From assembly GCA_017435505.1 (NCBI GenBank), contig JAFSEZ010000045.1, positions 1 through 64,000 on the forward strand: a stretch of DNA of 64,000 nucleotides. The letters run 5' to 3'. The notes beneath the pieces are model-generated. The model was not told the origin of the DNA. It ran no database searches and worked only from the letters and a program-made list of their open reading frames with translations. Below are positions 9,066-18,098 of the stretch, in pieces (within the stretch, counting starts at the first letter, position 1; each line of letters begins with the position of its first letter). The DNA is from Akkermansia sp. (GTDB lineage Bacteria; Verrucomicrobiota; Verrucomicrobiia; Verrucomicrobiales; Akkermansiaceae). The position numbers and the translations under genes are program-made.

Positions 9066-9632
9066 ATGTCCTACGTCCCGATTAAACGCCCCAAGTTCTC
9101 TTTCCTCGACAAAATTTATGTCGTGGAACTTGTCAAGGGGCTCATCATCACCTTCAAGCACCTGGCGCTCTCCCTTATGGGCAAGAGCCGCAGCAAAAAA
9201 GACTTCAACGGCAAAGGCGTCGGTGCCTGTATGCCTTTCCCGGAACAGCGCTGGGATGCCCACCTGCCCGAGTACTACCGTGGAGCCCCCACACTGGTAC
9301 GCGGTGAAGATGGGCGCGAGCGTTGCGTTTCCTGCCAGCTCTGTGAATTCATTTGCCCTGCCCGCGCCATCACCGTGACCCCCGGTCCCGTGGCAGAAGG
9401 CTCCGGCTTGGAAAAACAGGAAAAGGCCCCGGCCGAGTTTGAAATTGATATGCTCCGCTGCATTTACTGCGGTATGTGCCAGGAAGTCTGCCCCGAACAG
9501 GCTATCTTCCTCTCCAAGGAGTATCTCATCACCCTGACCGACCGCAAGGATGCCATCCGCAACAAAGCCCAGCTCTACAAACTTGGTGGTACGCGCAAGG
9601 GCCTTGTCAACAAGTGGAACCAATATAAATAA
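9066..9632 (+). CDS. nuoI: NADH-quinone oxidoreductase subunit I
   Basis: Peripheral-arm ferredoxin subunit that carries clusters N6a and N6b to NuoB. Both C-x2-C-x2-C-x3-C sets are visible: CVSCQLCEFICPARA and CIYCGMCQEVCPEQA. An N-terminal amphipathic membrane-associated stretch (VKGLIITFKHLAL) precedes them. The 188-residue length is normal. It follows nuoH by 21 bases. Confidence 0.96.
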   Translation: MSYVPIKRPKFSFLDKIYVVELVKGLIITFKHLALSLMGKSRSKKDFNGKGVGACMPFPEQRWDAHLPEYYRGAPTLVRGEDGRERCVSCQLCEFICPARAITVTPGPVAEGSGLEKQEKAPAEFEIDMLRCIYCGMCQEVCPEQAIFLSKEYLITLTDRKDAIRNKAQLYKLGGTRKGLVNKWNQYK

Positions 9633-9642
9633 TCATACGACC

Positions 9643-10314
9643 ATGGAATCCGCCATTTCCTCCATTCTTTTCTATGTCTTTGCGGCAGCCGCAGTGCTGT
9701 GCGCATTCGGCGTGGTAGCATTCCGCAACCCCGTTTCATCCGCCATGAACATGGCGCTCTGCTTCGGGTTCACCGCTGCCGTCTACTTCGGCATGGGTGC
9801 ACAGTTCCTCGGCATTGTGCAGCTCATCGTCTACGCAGGGGCTATTCTGGTACTCTTCCTCTTCATCATCATGATGCTCGACATCAAAGCTGAAGAACAC
9901 GCCCGCAAGAGTTTCCCCCTGGCCTGCATCGCCGTCATCATCGCCGGTATCTTTGCCGGGTTTGTCACCAAGGTAGCCATCAGCCTGCCCGGTGCCACCG
10001 TGGGCGAATGCCCCGCCATCGTGCTCTGCGAGAGCATCGGTGAGTTGGCTCCCGGCACCATTGCTCAAAAAGCCGAGACCGAAGGGTTTGCCCCCTACGG
10101 ATCTGCCATGCCTGAGCTCAGCCCCGCCGCTGCGGCCAAGGCTTTGGGAGCAGATGAAGCCACCGCAGCCGCTGCCACGGCCTTCCCCGACACGAAGCTT
10201 CTTGGGCAGAGCCTGTTCACCAAGTACAACATTCCCTTCGTCATCCTCAGCTTTGCTCTGTTGGCCGGCACCGTGGGTGCCGTGGCACTGGGTCGCAAGC
10301 TTCGCAAAGATTAA
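9643..10314 (+). CDS. nuoJ: NADH-quinone oxidoreductase subunit J
   Basis: Membrane subunit of complex I with five expected helices. The conserved VQLIVYAGAILVLFLFIIMML segment is at about 59-79, and the final helix follows LFTKYNIPF at 191-199. Between helices four and five lies an unusually long Ala/Glu-rich loop (about 118-188). I chose ATG 9643, ten bases after the nuoI stop. A longer in-frame reading from 9550 would overlap nuoI by 83 bases and lacks family similarity. The protein is 223 residues. Confidence 0.92.
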   Translation: MESAISSILFYVFAAAAVLCAFGVVAFRNPVSSAMNMALCFGFTAAVYFGMGAQFLGIVQLIVYAGAILVLFLFIIMMLDIKAEEHARKSFPLACIAVIIAGIFAGFVTKVAISLPGATVGECPAIVLCESIGELAPGTIAQKAETEGFAPYGSAMPELSPAAAAKALGADEATAAAATAFPDTKLLGQSLFTKYNIPFVILSFALLAGTVGAVALGRKLRKD

Positions 10315-10335
10315 CCTTCATTTTCACACACGTAT

Positions 10336-10653
10336 ATGACTCCTCTCGCTCATTACCTGATTTTCTCAGGCATCCTGTTCTCCATTGGGTTAGCAGGTGT
10401 GATTATCCGCAAGAACATCATCGTGGTCTTCATGTGTCTGGAGATGATGCTCAGCGCAGCCAATATCTCCTTGGTAGCATTCTCCCGCGCACAGGGAGTG
10501 AATGGCATCCCCATGTATGATGCACAGGTGCTTGCCCTCTTCATTGTCGCCATTGCCGCAGCAGAAGTTGCCATCGGTCTTGCGCTCATCGTGGCCATGT
10601 TCCGCGCACGCAAGTCGGTAGAAAGCTCTGCCCTCAACACCCTTAAAGACTAA
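10336..10653 (+). CDS. nuoK: NADH-quinone oxidoreductase subunit K
   Basis: Small three-helix membrane subunit related to MrpC, part of the proton path of complex I. The typical ICRKNIIVVFMCLEMMLSA-like segment (GVIIRKNIIVVFMCLEMML) holds the conserved membrane glutamate, and AAAEVAIGLALIVAMFR holds the second. The 105-residue length is exactly usual. It sits 21 bases after nuoJ. Confidence 0.96.
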   Translation: MTPLAHYLIFSGILFSIGLAGVIIRKNIIVVFMCLEMMLSAANISLVAFSRAQGVNGIPMYDAQVLALFIVAIAAAEVAIGLALIVAMFRARKSVESSALNTLKD

Positions 10654-10667
10654 CTTTTGAGCCAACC

Positions 10668-12521
10668 ATGATTCAGAATCTTCCCTGGTTATTCCTCCTG
10701 CTGCCCTTGGTCGTGGCAGCAATTGACTGGCTGTGCTTCAGCAAATGCCCCCGCACAGCTGCCGGTCTGTCCACCCTCTCGGCCATTGCCACCTTTGCGC
10801 TCTGCGTTGCCTACCTCAACGGCTGGCAGACAGGCACACCGGACATCTACACATGGCTACCCACCGCAACGGAGGGCATGACCTCCCTCAGCATGGGCTT
10901 GGTGACAGATGCTCTGGCCATGCGCATGATGCTGGTGGTCACCGGCATCGGTGCCTTGGTCCACATCTTCTCCCTCGGCTACATGAAGGGAGACTCCAGC
11001 AACCTGAGCCGCTACTTTGCCGGGCTGAGCATCTTCATGTTCAGCATGAGCACCATCGTACTGGCAGACAACCTGGCCATGACCTTCATCGGCTGGGAAA
11101 TGGTGGGCTTCTCCTCCTACCTGCTCATCGGCCACTGGTTCCACAAGGACAGCGCAGCCGATGCCGCCAAGAAAGCATTTATCACAAACCGCGTGGGTGA
11201 CTTCGGTTTCCTCATCGGCATCCTGCTCACACTCGCCGTGTTCGGCACCATCACCTTTGCAGAGATGGGCGGCAAAGCTGCCGGCATTGCCCCGGCACTG
11301 CTCACAGCCACTGTCATCTGCCTCTTCTGCGGTGCCGTTGGTAAATCTGCGCAATTCCCGCTGCACGTATGGTTGCCCGATGCCATGGAAGGCCCCACAC
11401 CTGTATCCGCCCTCATCCACGCCGCCACCATGGTGGCCGCCGGTGTATACATGCTGGTGCGTCTGCAAGTGAGCATGGGTACAGAAGCCTTCACAGAAAC
11501 AGCCTGCATCACCATTGCCTCCGTGGGCGCCATCACCGCTGTGCTGGCCGCACTCATGGCCATGCAGCAGGACGACATCAAGCGCGTGCTGGCGTACTCC
11601 ACCCTTTCCCAGCTGGGCTACATGGTTATGGCCGTGGGTCTGTTGGCCGGTGAAGCCGCCATGTTCCACCTCTACACACATGCCTGGTTCAAGGCTCTGC
11701 TCTTCTTGGGAGCCGGTGCCATCATCGTATGCTGCCACCACGAGCAAGACATCTGGAAGATGGGTGGCTTGGCCAAGCTCATGCCGCTTACCGTGCTCTG
11801 CTTCCTCATGGGCACCTTCGCCCTCATTGCCATTCCCGGCTTCTCCGGTTTCTTCTCCAAGGAAGCCATCCTGCACGCCGCATTGGAAACCTGCCCCGTC
11901 TTCTTCTGGATTGGTGCCGGTGTGGCCGCGCTGACCACTTTCTACATGACCCGCCTGTGCCTTGTGGCATTCTGCGGGCAGGCTCGCGACCACGGAGCAG
12001 CCGAGGCCAAGGAAGCCGGTCCCACCATGTTGCTTCCCCTGCTGGCATTGGGCGTCATGGCTATCATCTCCGGCTATGGCTTCATTGCCGACTTCTTGGT
12101 ACCCTACACCGGGTTTGAAGCTCATGGCTTCGAGCTGGGCTTGCCCTTCTACGTGAGCATGGGCTCACTGGCACTGGGCATCATTGCCGCCCTCCTCGTC
12201 TATGGCTGCGGCAAGCGCACCACAGACCCGCTGGCCGGCAACTGCCTCTCTACAGCTCTGCGCAAGCGCCTTTATATTGATACTATCTATGACAAGGGGC
12301 TCATCGGCGGCATTCAGGAATACGGTGCCCAGATTATTGAGTTTGCAGATGCCGCTCTCATCCGAGGCGTGATTGTGCAAGGTTTCGCCTGGCTTACCGC
12401 CAAGTTCGGCATGCTGCTCAGCTGGATTCAGAATGGCTCCCTGCGTGGCTACGCTCTCGTGGCAGGCATCGGCATCGTCATCTTCGTGTTCATCCTTGCC
12501 TTCACCATTCCCACCCTTTAA
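10668..12521 (+). CDS. nuoL: NADH-quinone oxidoreductase subunit L
   Basis: Distal antiporter-like proton-pumping subunit of complex I with a long lateral helix. Diagnostic segments are [56 protein letters not shown] (in part, with the conserved Lys and His) and [18 protein letters not shown]. The 617-residue length equals that of E. coli NuoL. About 14 bases separate it from nuoK and 15 from nuoM. No Shine-Dalgarno motif is present. Confidence 0.97.
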   Translation: [617 protein letters not shown]

Positions 12522-12536
12522 CCTTTTCTCACAACC

Positions 12537-14027
12537 ATGCTTATCTGGCTCATTCTCATTCCCGTGATTGCCGCAGCCCTCATTGGTCTGCTGCGCACCC
12601 CCGGTCGCGCCACGGCAATCGTCAGCGCCACGCTCACCCTCATCTTGGGTGTATGGGCGGTTCTCTCCGCCACCTTCTGCCCGGAATGCTGCGACAGCAG
12701 CTGCTGGTCAGCTTTCGGTGGTTCAACACTGCAATTCCGTTTGGACTTGCCCATGTCCCGCATCATGGTGCTGCTCTCGGTTCTCGTGACTTTTGCCGCC
12801 ATCCTCGGCATGAAAGCTCCCAACAAGGACGCTGAGCGTAGCTGGAGCATCTCTGCCCTGCTGCTCTCCACCGGTGCCATCGGTGCTTTCATGTCCGACA
12901 ACATCATCTCCTTCTACGCCTTCCACGAATTGGCACTCATCCCCACCTTTGTGATGATTGGCTTCTATGGTCGCGGAGATCGCCGCACCATTGGCTGGAC
13001 GGCAACCATTTACTTGGGCTTGGCCTCCATGGTGCTGTTGGCAGGTTTGCTTCTGCTCTGCGCCGAGACGAGCGCCTGGAGCTTCACCGACATGGCCGCC
13101 AACGTGCGAGAGGGGATTGTCCCCACCTCCACCTGCCTCATCGCCGCTCTGCTGCTGGTAGGCTTCGGCACGCTGGTATCCCTGTTCCCCTTCCACAGCT
13201 GGGCAGCCCCGGCCTACGCCAGCGCCCCCACCCCCATAGCCATGCTGCATGCGGGTGTACTCAAAAAGTTCGGCCTGTACGGTCTGTTCACCTTGGCCTA
13301 CGTATTCGGCCCGGCCTGCACCGATTTGTTCGGTTGCTGGAACAACGTCCTGCTGGTTCTCCTGCTGGGCAATATCCTCTGGGTGGGCTACGTCACCATC
13401 TCCCAGACGCGTCTGGACAACATGCTGGGTAACTCCTCCGTGATGCACATGGGCTACATCTTCTTGGCCTTTGCCGCCTATGTAGCCTCCGGCGCTTCCA
13501 ACGAACTTGCCTTCAAGGGTGCATCCCTGCTCATGCTGGCACACGGCCTGACCATTGCCATGCTCTTCCTGCTCTGCGGGCAGATTGAAAGCCAGACTCG
13601 CACGCTGGAACTGGATTCCATGGGTGGCCTTGGCAGCAAACTCCCGGCCTTGGGCTTCCTCTTCGGTCTGGCCGGCATGGCCTCCATCGGTCTTCCCTTG
13701 CTGGCCAACTTCCCCGGAGAGTTCACCATCTTCATCTCCTGCTTTGAAGGGTGGACACCCGGCGCTCCCCAGGTGGATGGCTGCATCCTCGGCACCATTG
13801 CCGGGTGGTTCGGCAATCTGGGGCCGGTGCAGCTCACCCTTATCTTCGCCCTGTGGGGCTTGGTCATCAGCGCCATTTACATGCTGCGCGCTTTCCGCCG
13901 CATCTTCGAGGGCAACACCGTGCTGGCCACCGAGCGAGCTACACGCCTGAGCTGCGCGGATATCGCCGCTGCCACTTTCCTGGCGCTCTTCATCGTCCTC
14001 TTCGGTATTATTCCCCCCGCTCTCTGA
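12537..14027 (+). CDS. nuoM: NADH-quinone oxidoreductase subunit M
   Basis: Second antiporter-like proton-pumping subunit. It shows FYAFHELALIPTFVMIGFYG with the conserved membrane Glu, LFPFHSWAAPAYASAPTPI, and MLGNSSVMHMGYIFL. The 496-residue length and hydrophobic pattern (about 14 helices) fit. The first 75 residues are more divergent and contain a Cys-rich periplasmic loop (CPECCDSSCW). Confidence 0.96.
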   Translation: MLIWLILIPVIAAALIGLLRTPGRATAIVSATLTLILGVWAVLSATFCPECCDSSCWSAFGGSTLQFRLDLPMSRIMVLLSVLVTFAAILGMKAPNKDAERSWSISALLLSTGAIGAFMSDNIISFYAFHELALIPTFVMIGFYGRGDRRTIGWTATIYLGLASMVLLAGLLLLCAETSAWSFTDMAANVREGIVPTSTCLIAALLLVGFGTLVSLFPFHSWAAPAYASAPTPIAMLHAGVLKKFGLYGLFTLAYVFGPACTDLFGCWNNVLLVLLLGNILWVGYVTISQTRLDNMLGNSSVMHMGYIFLAFAAYVASGASNELAFKGASLLMLAHGLTIAMLFLLCGQIESQTRTLELDSMGGLGSKLPALGFLFGLAGMASIGLPLLANFPGEFTIFISCFEGWTPGAPQVDGCILGTIAGWFGNLGPVQLTLIFALWGLVISAIYMLRAFRRIFEGNTVLATERATRLSCADIAAATFLALFIVLFGIIPPAL

Positions 14028-14057
14028 TTACACGGTCAACTAACATAACGGAACAAT

Positions 14058-15491
14058 ATGGATACTACACTCTCATCCTACACTTGGTGCCAGTTTGCGC
14101 CCGAGTTCGCGCTCGTGGCTGTGGCCGTCATCATTCTTCTGGCAGATTCTTTCCTGCCGCAGATTCCCAAGCGCATCTATGCGCTGGTGGGTGCTGCCGG
14201 AGCATTCGTCATCACCTGCCTCATGGCCCGTGGGGAATACGCCAACTGGTTCGGCTTCCTTGCCTGCGCGGCCACCACGCTCACCCTCCTGCTGGCCTAT
14301 GATTACCGCAAAATCACCTGCGAGTCGATTGCCGGCAGCGAGAACGAGGACGGCACAGCGGAGTTCTACGCCTTGCCGCTCATCGCCTGCGCCGGCATCT
14401 GCTGCTTGGGCCAAGCCAAGGACTTAGTCATGCTCTTTGTGAGCCTGGAAGTCATCACCCTGAGCTCCTACGTGCTGGCCGGCTACTTCCGCCGCAACCA
14501 GGGTTCCATCGAGGCCGGTGTCAAATACCTTATCCTCGGTGCCATGAGCACGGGTCTGCTGGTATTCGGTGCAGCTTGGTACTTCGGCACCACCGGTTCT
14601 TTCGACTTAGATCCGCTCATGGCTCACACCGCCCTTTCCCATGGCTACCTGAGCACAGGTTTCCTCATGGCTACAGCTCTGTTGTTGGCCGGGGCCCTCT
14701 TTAAGGTAGGCGCCGCCCCCATGCACATGTGGATTCCCGATGTGTACCAGGGAGCCCCCACCCCCACCTCCAACTTCTTGGCCATTGCTTCCAAGGCTGC
14801 GGGCTTTGCAGCTCTGTGCCTGCTGCTGCGACCCTTCCGCCCCTTTGCCGAGGCCTATCCCGGCACAGTCAGCATTTTGGTGCACAGCCTCTCCATCGTG
14901 GCTGCAGCCACCCTGCTGATTGGCAACTTGGGAGCTATCGGCCAGCACAACGCTAAGCGCCTGTTGGGTTATTCCTCCATTGGTCAGGCCGGTTTCATCC
15001 TCATCTTCTTTGTGAACCTCGGTGGTGATATTGAACCCTACGTGTTCAACTACCTGCTTGCCTATGCCTTGGCTACGGCTGCCGCATTCTTCGCCATTGC
15101 CATGCTGCGCACGCAACGCGGCAGCGAGGAAATCTCCGCCTTCCGGGGCTTGGGCAAGACCAATCCGCGCACCGCTTTCCTCATTACCGTGAGCTTTGCC
15201 TCGCTGGCAGGTGTACCCCTCACCATGGGCTTCTTGGCCAAGTACTATTCCTTCTGCGCGCTCATTCAGGCCATGGGCAGCTGGAATGGTCTGCTGTGGT
15301 TGCTCCCCGTCATGATTGTGTGCGCCGCTGCCGGTTTCTACTACTACTTCAAGGTTCTGCGCGCCATGTACTGGGAGAAGCCGCTGGAGAGCGACAAGCC
15401 TCTGCGCGTGCCCGCCGTCACGGCAGCGGTGCTCACCGCTTGCAGCATTGTCATCATCCTGATGGGTACCTACCCCCTGCTCTTCAGCTGA
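14058..15491 (+). CDS. nuoN: NADH-quinone oxidoreductase subunit N
   Basis: Third antiporter-like pump subunit, next to NuoK in the membrane arm. It contains MLFVSLEVITLSSYVLAGYF with the conserved Glu, LFKVGAAPMHMWIPDVYQGAP with Lys and His, and RLLGYSSIGQAGFIL. The 477-residue length is typical. It ends the complex I gene set and is followed by a GC-rich hairpin at 15521-15549 and then menA. Confidence 0.96.
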   Translation: MDTTLSSYTWCQFAPEFALVAVAVIILLADSFLPQIPKRIYALVGAAGAFVITCLMARGEYANWFGFLACAATTLTLLLAYDYRKITCESIAGSENEDGTAEFYALPLIACAGICCLGQAKDLVMLFVSLEVITLSSYVLAGYFRRNQGSIEAGVKYLILGAMSTGLLVFGAAWYFGTTGSFDLDPLMAHTALSHGYLSTGFLMATALLLAGALFKVGAAPMHMWIPDVYQGAPTPTSNFLAIASKAAGFAALCLLLRPFRPFAEAYPGTVSILVHSLSIVAAATLLIGNLGAIGQHNAKRLLGYSSIGQAGFILIFFVNLGGDIEPYVFNYLLAYALATAAAFFAIAMLRTQRGSEEISAFRGLGKTNPRTAFLITVSFASLAGVPLTMGFLAKYYSFCALIQAMGSWNGLLWLLPVMIVCAAAGFYYYFKVLRAMYWEKPLESDKPLRVPAVTAAVLTACSIVIILMGTYPLLFS

Positions 15492-15520
15492 TGCGGAGTT
15501 AGGTCATCAAAAACACTTCC

Positions 15521-15549
15521 CCCCCTTGCAGCAAATAGCTGCAAGGGGG
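15521..15549 (+). terminator. Hairpin between nuoN and menA
   Basis: Perfect 11-bp stem CCCCCTTGCAG (15521-15531) / CTGCAAGGGGG (15539-15549) with a 7-base loop, followed by ATTTCCTTTCC. The trailing T run is interrupted, so it may be a partial terminator that lets some transcription continue into menA, for which no separate promoter is seen. Confidence 0.65.
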
Positions 15550-15567
15550 ATTTCCTTTCCCTCATAT

Positions 15568-16455
15568 ATGCGTACAAATTCCTTCAAAGCTTGGTTTCTC
15601 GGCATCCGCCCCAATAGTTTTTGCGGTGCGGCACTACCCGTCATTGTAGCGGCAGCCTTTGCATGGGCAGATAGCTGTTTTCACTGGGTTGTAACACTGC
15701 TTTGCCTCCTCTTTGCCCTTTTTGCCCAGACCGTCACCAATCTCATCAACGAGTATTGCGACTTCCACAACGGCATGGACAAACCGGAAAACCTGAGTCC
15801 GGATCGGATGTACGCGCGCGGTTTCATCACCCCCCGCGCCATGAAAATCGGTATCCTTGTGTCTGCCCTCGGTGCCTGTGGCGTAGGGATGGGGCTCTTG
15901 TTTTACGGGGGCTGGGCACTGATTCTCATCGGTCTGGCCTGCCTGCTGGCAGCCTATCTGTACACCGCCGGCCCCTTCCCCTTGGCCTATCACGGACTGG
16001 GAGATATAGCTGTTGTTCTTTTCTTTGGCATCGTGCCTACATGTACCACCTACTATATTCAAAGCGGGTGCTGCCCTCCGGATGTCATCTGCGCAGCTGT
16101 CGCATGCGGGCTTATTGTAGACACCATGCTTATGCTCAACAACTTCCGCGACCGCGACGAAGACCGCACCAATGGCAAGCGCAGTATCGTTGTCCTCTTG
16201 GGGGCAGCCGTGGGCAAATGGGGCTATCTCTTCCTGGGCGTGGCGGCTGTTTCGCTTTGCGCCCTGATGCTTCTGTGGGGTCGCACATGGGGCGGCATCT
16301 TGCCGCTACTCTATCTCATTCCTTTCCTGCACACGTGGAGACGCATCGTGCGCATTGATAAAGGGCCGGAGCTGGATCTATGCTTTGCATCCACCGCGCG
16401 CAACATAGTCATCTTCGGCATCTTGCTTACCACGGGTATCCTATTGGGGGCTTAA
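15568..16455 (+). CDS. menA: 1,4-dihydroxy-2-naphthoate polyprenyltransferase (UbiA family)
   Basis: Integral membrane enzyme that attaches the isoprenoid tail to 1,4-dihydroxy-2-naphthoate, giving demethylmenaquinone. Both Asp-rich motifs are visible: NEYCDFHNGMD and NNFRDRDEDRTNGK. About eight or nine hydrophobic helices fit UbiA enzymes. I chose ATG 15568 (295 residues), because an upstream in-frame ATG lies before the hairpin loop at 15526. Its position right after the nuo operon fits supply of the quinone used by complex I. Its stop overlaps the stop of the convergent gene at 16452 (TTAA). Confidence 0.88.
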   Translation: MRTNSFKAWFLGIRPNSFCGAALPVIVAAAFAWADSCFHWVVTLLCLLFALFAQTVTNLINEYCDFHNGMDKPENLSPDRMYARGFITPRAMKIGILVSALGACGVGMGLLFYGGWALILIGLACLLAAYLYTAGPFPLAYHGLGDIAVVLFFGIVPTCTTYYIQSGCCPPDVICAAVACGLIVDTMLMLNNFRDRDEDRTNGKRSIVVLLGAAVGKWGYLFLGVAAVSLCALMLLWGRTWGGILPLLYLIPFLHTWRRIVRIDKGPELDLCFASTARNIVIFGILLTTGILLGA

Positions 16456-17192
16456 GGCATCTCGTACCAAAAAAAGAACAAGGCACATAACAAACCGGGC
16501 AACAGAAGGGTGAAAGTACACAACGCGCTTCTCTTCCACGACAAGCGGAAGATGACAAACTGCATGAGCATATAGATTGCAAATGGTATCAGGTAATCAA
16601 GCACCCCGTGAGCAATTGCCAACACCACGAGCGGATTTCCGTCAAAGATATCACACAACCTGAATCCCATATAGATTACCCCCCATATATACTTGGCCAG
16701 CCAGCCGCATTGAAGCGCGGCAGCCGACAACAGCAAGCAGCGCCCATAAGAGTGCCCGTAAGCACGTGCAAACAGCCACACAATCAGGCCGTTGAAGATA
16801 GCACTCAGATACCCACTAAAAGCGGCCATCACCTGCATGCCAACCTCGTATTGCTCGCAGGCTCTCCAGGCATCCAAAAAACTCATCAACCATGCCACCA
16901 AGGTATATACCCCTAAGGCCAGAAATACCTCTCTCCACGATTTTTTCAGGAGGTAGCGCCCCATCAACAAAACCAGCACGTCGCCTCGGTACAACAAGGA
17001 TGAGCAGCAGTGGCACACCCATGCATCATACGAGCGGTGCAGAAAAATCAGGAGCAAACCGAAAAAAGCCAGAGACACGATAACGCAGCGCTTGAACACC
17101 CCCGCATGAGGGCGCAACGAGGCCAAGGCCACCAACAACGCCACCAATACAACAGCGTACGAGCAACACGTGTATAAATCAATATACATCAC
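16452..17192 (-). CDS. Unknown multi-pass membrane protein
   Basis: Not recognised. The 246-residue product is strongly hydrophobic, with about seven predicted membrane segments and many Cys, Trp and Tyr residues. Short basic loops occur (LLKKSWREV, RLSWKRSAL). No catalytic motif is visible. It is the last gene of a minus-strand run: its start overlaps the end of the glycosyltransferase gene by 14 bases, which implies cotranscription with it and the C-S lyase. Start alternatives are two adjacent ATG codons. A role in moving or modifying a glycosylated product is conceivable only from context. Confidence 0.75.
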   Translation of the reverse strand: MMYIDLYTCCSYAVVLVALLVALASLRPHAGVFKRCVIVSLAFFGLLLIFLHRSYDAWVCHCCSSLLYRGDVLVLLMGRYLLKKSWREVFLALGVYTLVAWLMSFLDAWRACEQYEVGMQVMAAFSGYLSAIFNGLIVWLFARAYGHSYGRCLLLSAAALQCGWLAKYIWGVIYMGFRLCDIFDGNPLVVLAIAHGVLDYLIPFAIYMLMQFVIFRLSWKRSALCTFTLLLPGLLCALFFFWYEMP

Positions 17193-18078
17193 TTATTTCC
17201 CCCTGTGTGCGGAGCCCCCAAATACAAGTAGGTTTGTGAATAGAAATGGTGCGGCGCGTTTCCTCGCCGGGCATGTAGAGCGCATACTCCTGCGGGGCTG
17301 CGCAGCGCCTATCCTGCCAGCGGCGCTTCAAATTACACCAGCGGTAGGCAAAAGCGTGGCGTTTACGCACATGCCAAGGCATTTCCGTGTTGAGCTCGGC
17401 CCACTCTCGGCGGGAAGTCTCCGTCCACGCCAAATTGTTACCCGTCACGGTGAACGTACTCGTCAGCAGCTCCGGCAGCACAATGAAACGAGGCCCGGCA
17501 TTCACCAAATCTCGGTAAAACACCACATCCGCTATGGCCTTCCAGCGCGCTTCAAAACGAATACCATGGCGGCGGAATACATCTGCACGGTGAAAGCAGG
17601 AGCAGGTGATGATTTCGCACACCGTTTGGCTGCTCCAGGGGTGGGGCATGATGGGGCGGCGGTGGCAAATATAGCGACTCTCCGCATCCACAATGATGTA
17701 TGTACCCAGCGCCACCTCTGCCTCCGGGTGTTGCAGCAAGGCTCTCGCCACCCCGGCCAGGGCTCCGGGCAGGTACTGTTCATCGCTGTTGAGGTGGGCG
17801 GTCACATCCGCATCCGCAGGCAACTTGGCCCAAGCGCGGTTGATGGCATCATACATACCGGCATCTCGCCCACTCTCATAGCTGAATGTATAACCGGGCA
17901 CACCGGCATGGGCATCCTGCCACTGTTGCAGCCACGCAGCCGTGCCATCTCCGGCAGCACCATCCTGCACATGGTGGTGCACCTCCACCCCCTGCCCTGC
18001 TTGGTCTGCCACCGAGCGAACGCAACGCTGCAACCAATCCAGAGCTTTGAACGTTGGGGTGACGATATAGAACTTCAT
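17179..18078 (-). CDS. Family 2 glycosyltransferase
   Basis: GT-A fold sugar transferase. The N-terminus MKFYIVTPTFKALDWLQRCV is the nucleotide-sugar binding strand of GT2 enzymes, SGRDAGMYDAINRA (about 90-103) is the common GT2 motif near the DXD region, and LNSDEQYLPGAL holds the metal-binding acid motif. No membrane helix is seen, so it is probably cytoplasmic or membrane-associated. Acceptor and sugar are unknown. It lies 20 bases after patB and overlaps the next membrane gene, so the three form one operon. The 299-residue length is normal for a single-domain GT2. Confidence 0.88.
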   Translation of the reverse strand: MKFYIVTPTFKALDWLQRCVRSVADQAGQGVEVHHHVQDGAAGDGTAAWLQQWQDAHAGVPGYTFSYESGRDAGMYDAINRAWAKLPADADVTAHLNSDEQYLPGALAGVARALLQHPEAEVALGTYIIVDAESRYICHRRPIMPHPWSSQTVCEIITCSCFHRADVFRRHGIRFEARWKAIADVVFYRDLVNAGPRFIVLPELLTSTFTVTGNNLAWTETSRREWAELNTEMPWHVRKRHAFAYRWCNLKRRWQDRRCAAPQEYALYMPGEETRRTISIHKPTCIWGLRTQGEISDVY

Positions 18079-18098
18079 GGCATTTTTTCTAATAAGAT

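Noticed and set aside
7731..9623. A 630-residue open frame on the minus strand across nuoH and nuoI
   Set aside because: It is fully antisense to two certain genes, is His/Gly/Glu-rich without any domain, and follows from high-GC third codon positions on the other strand.
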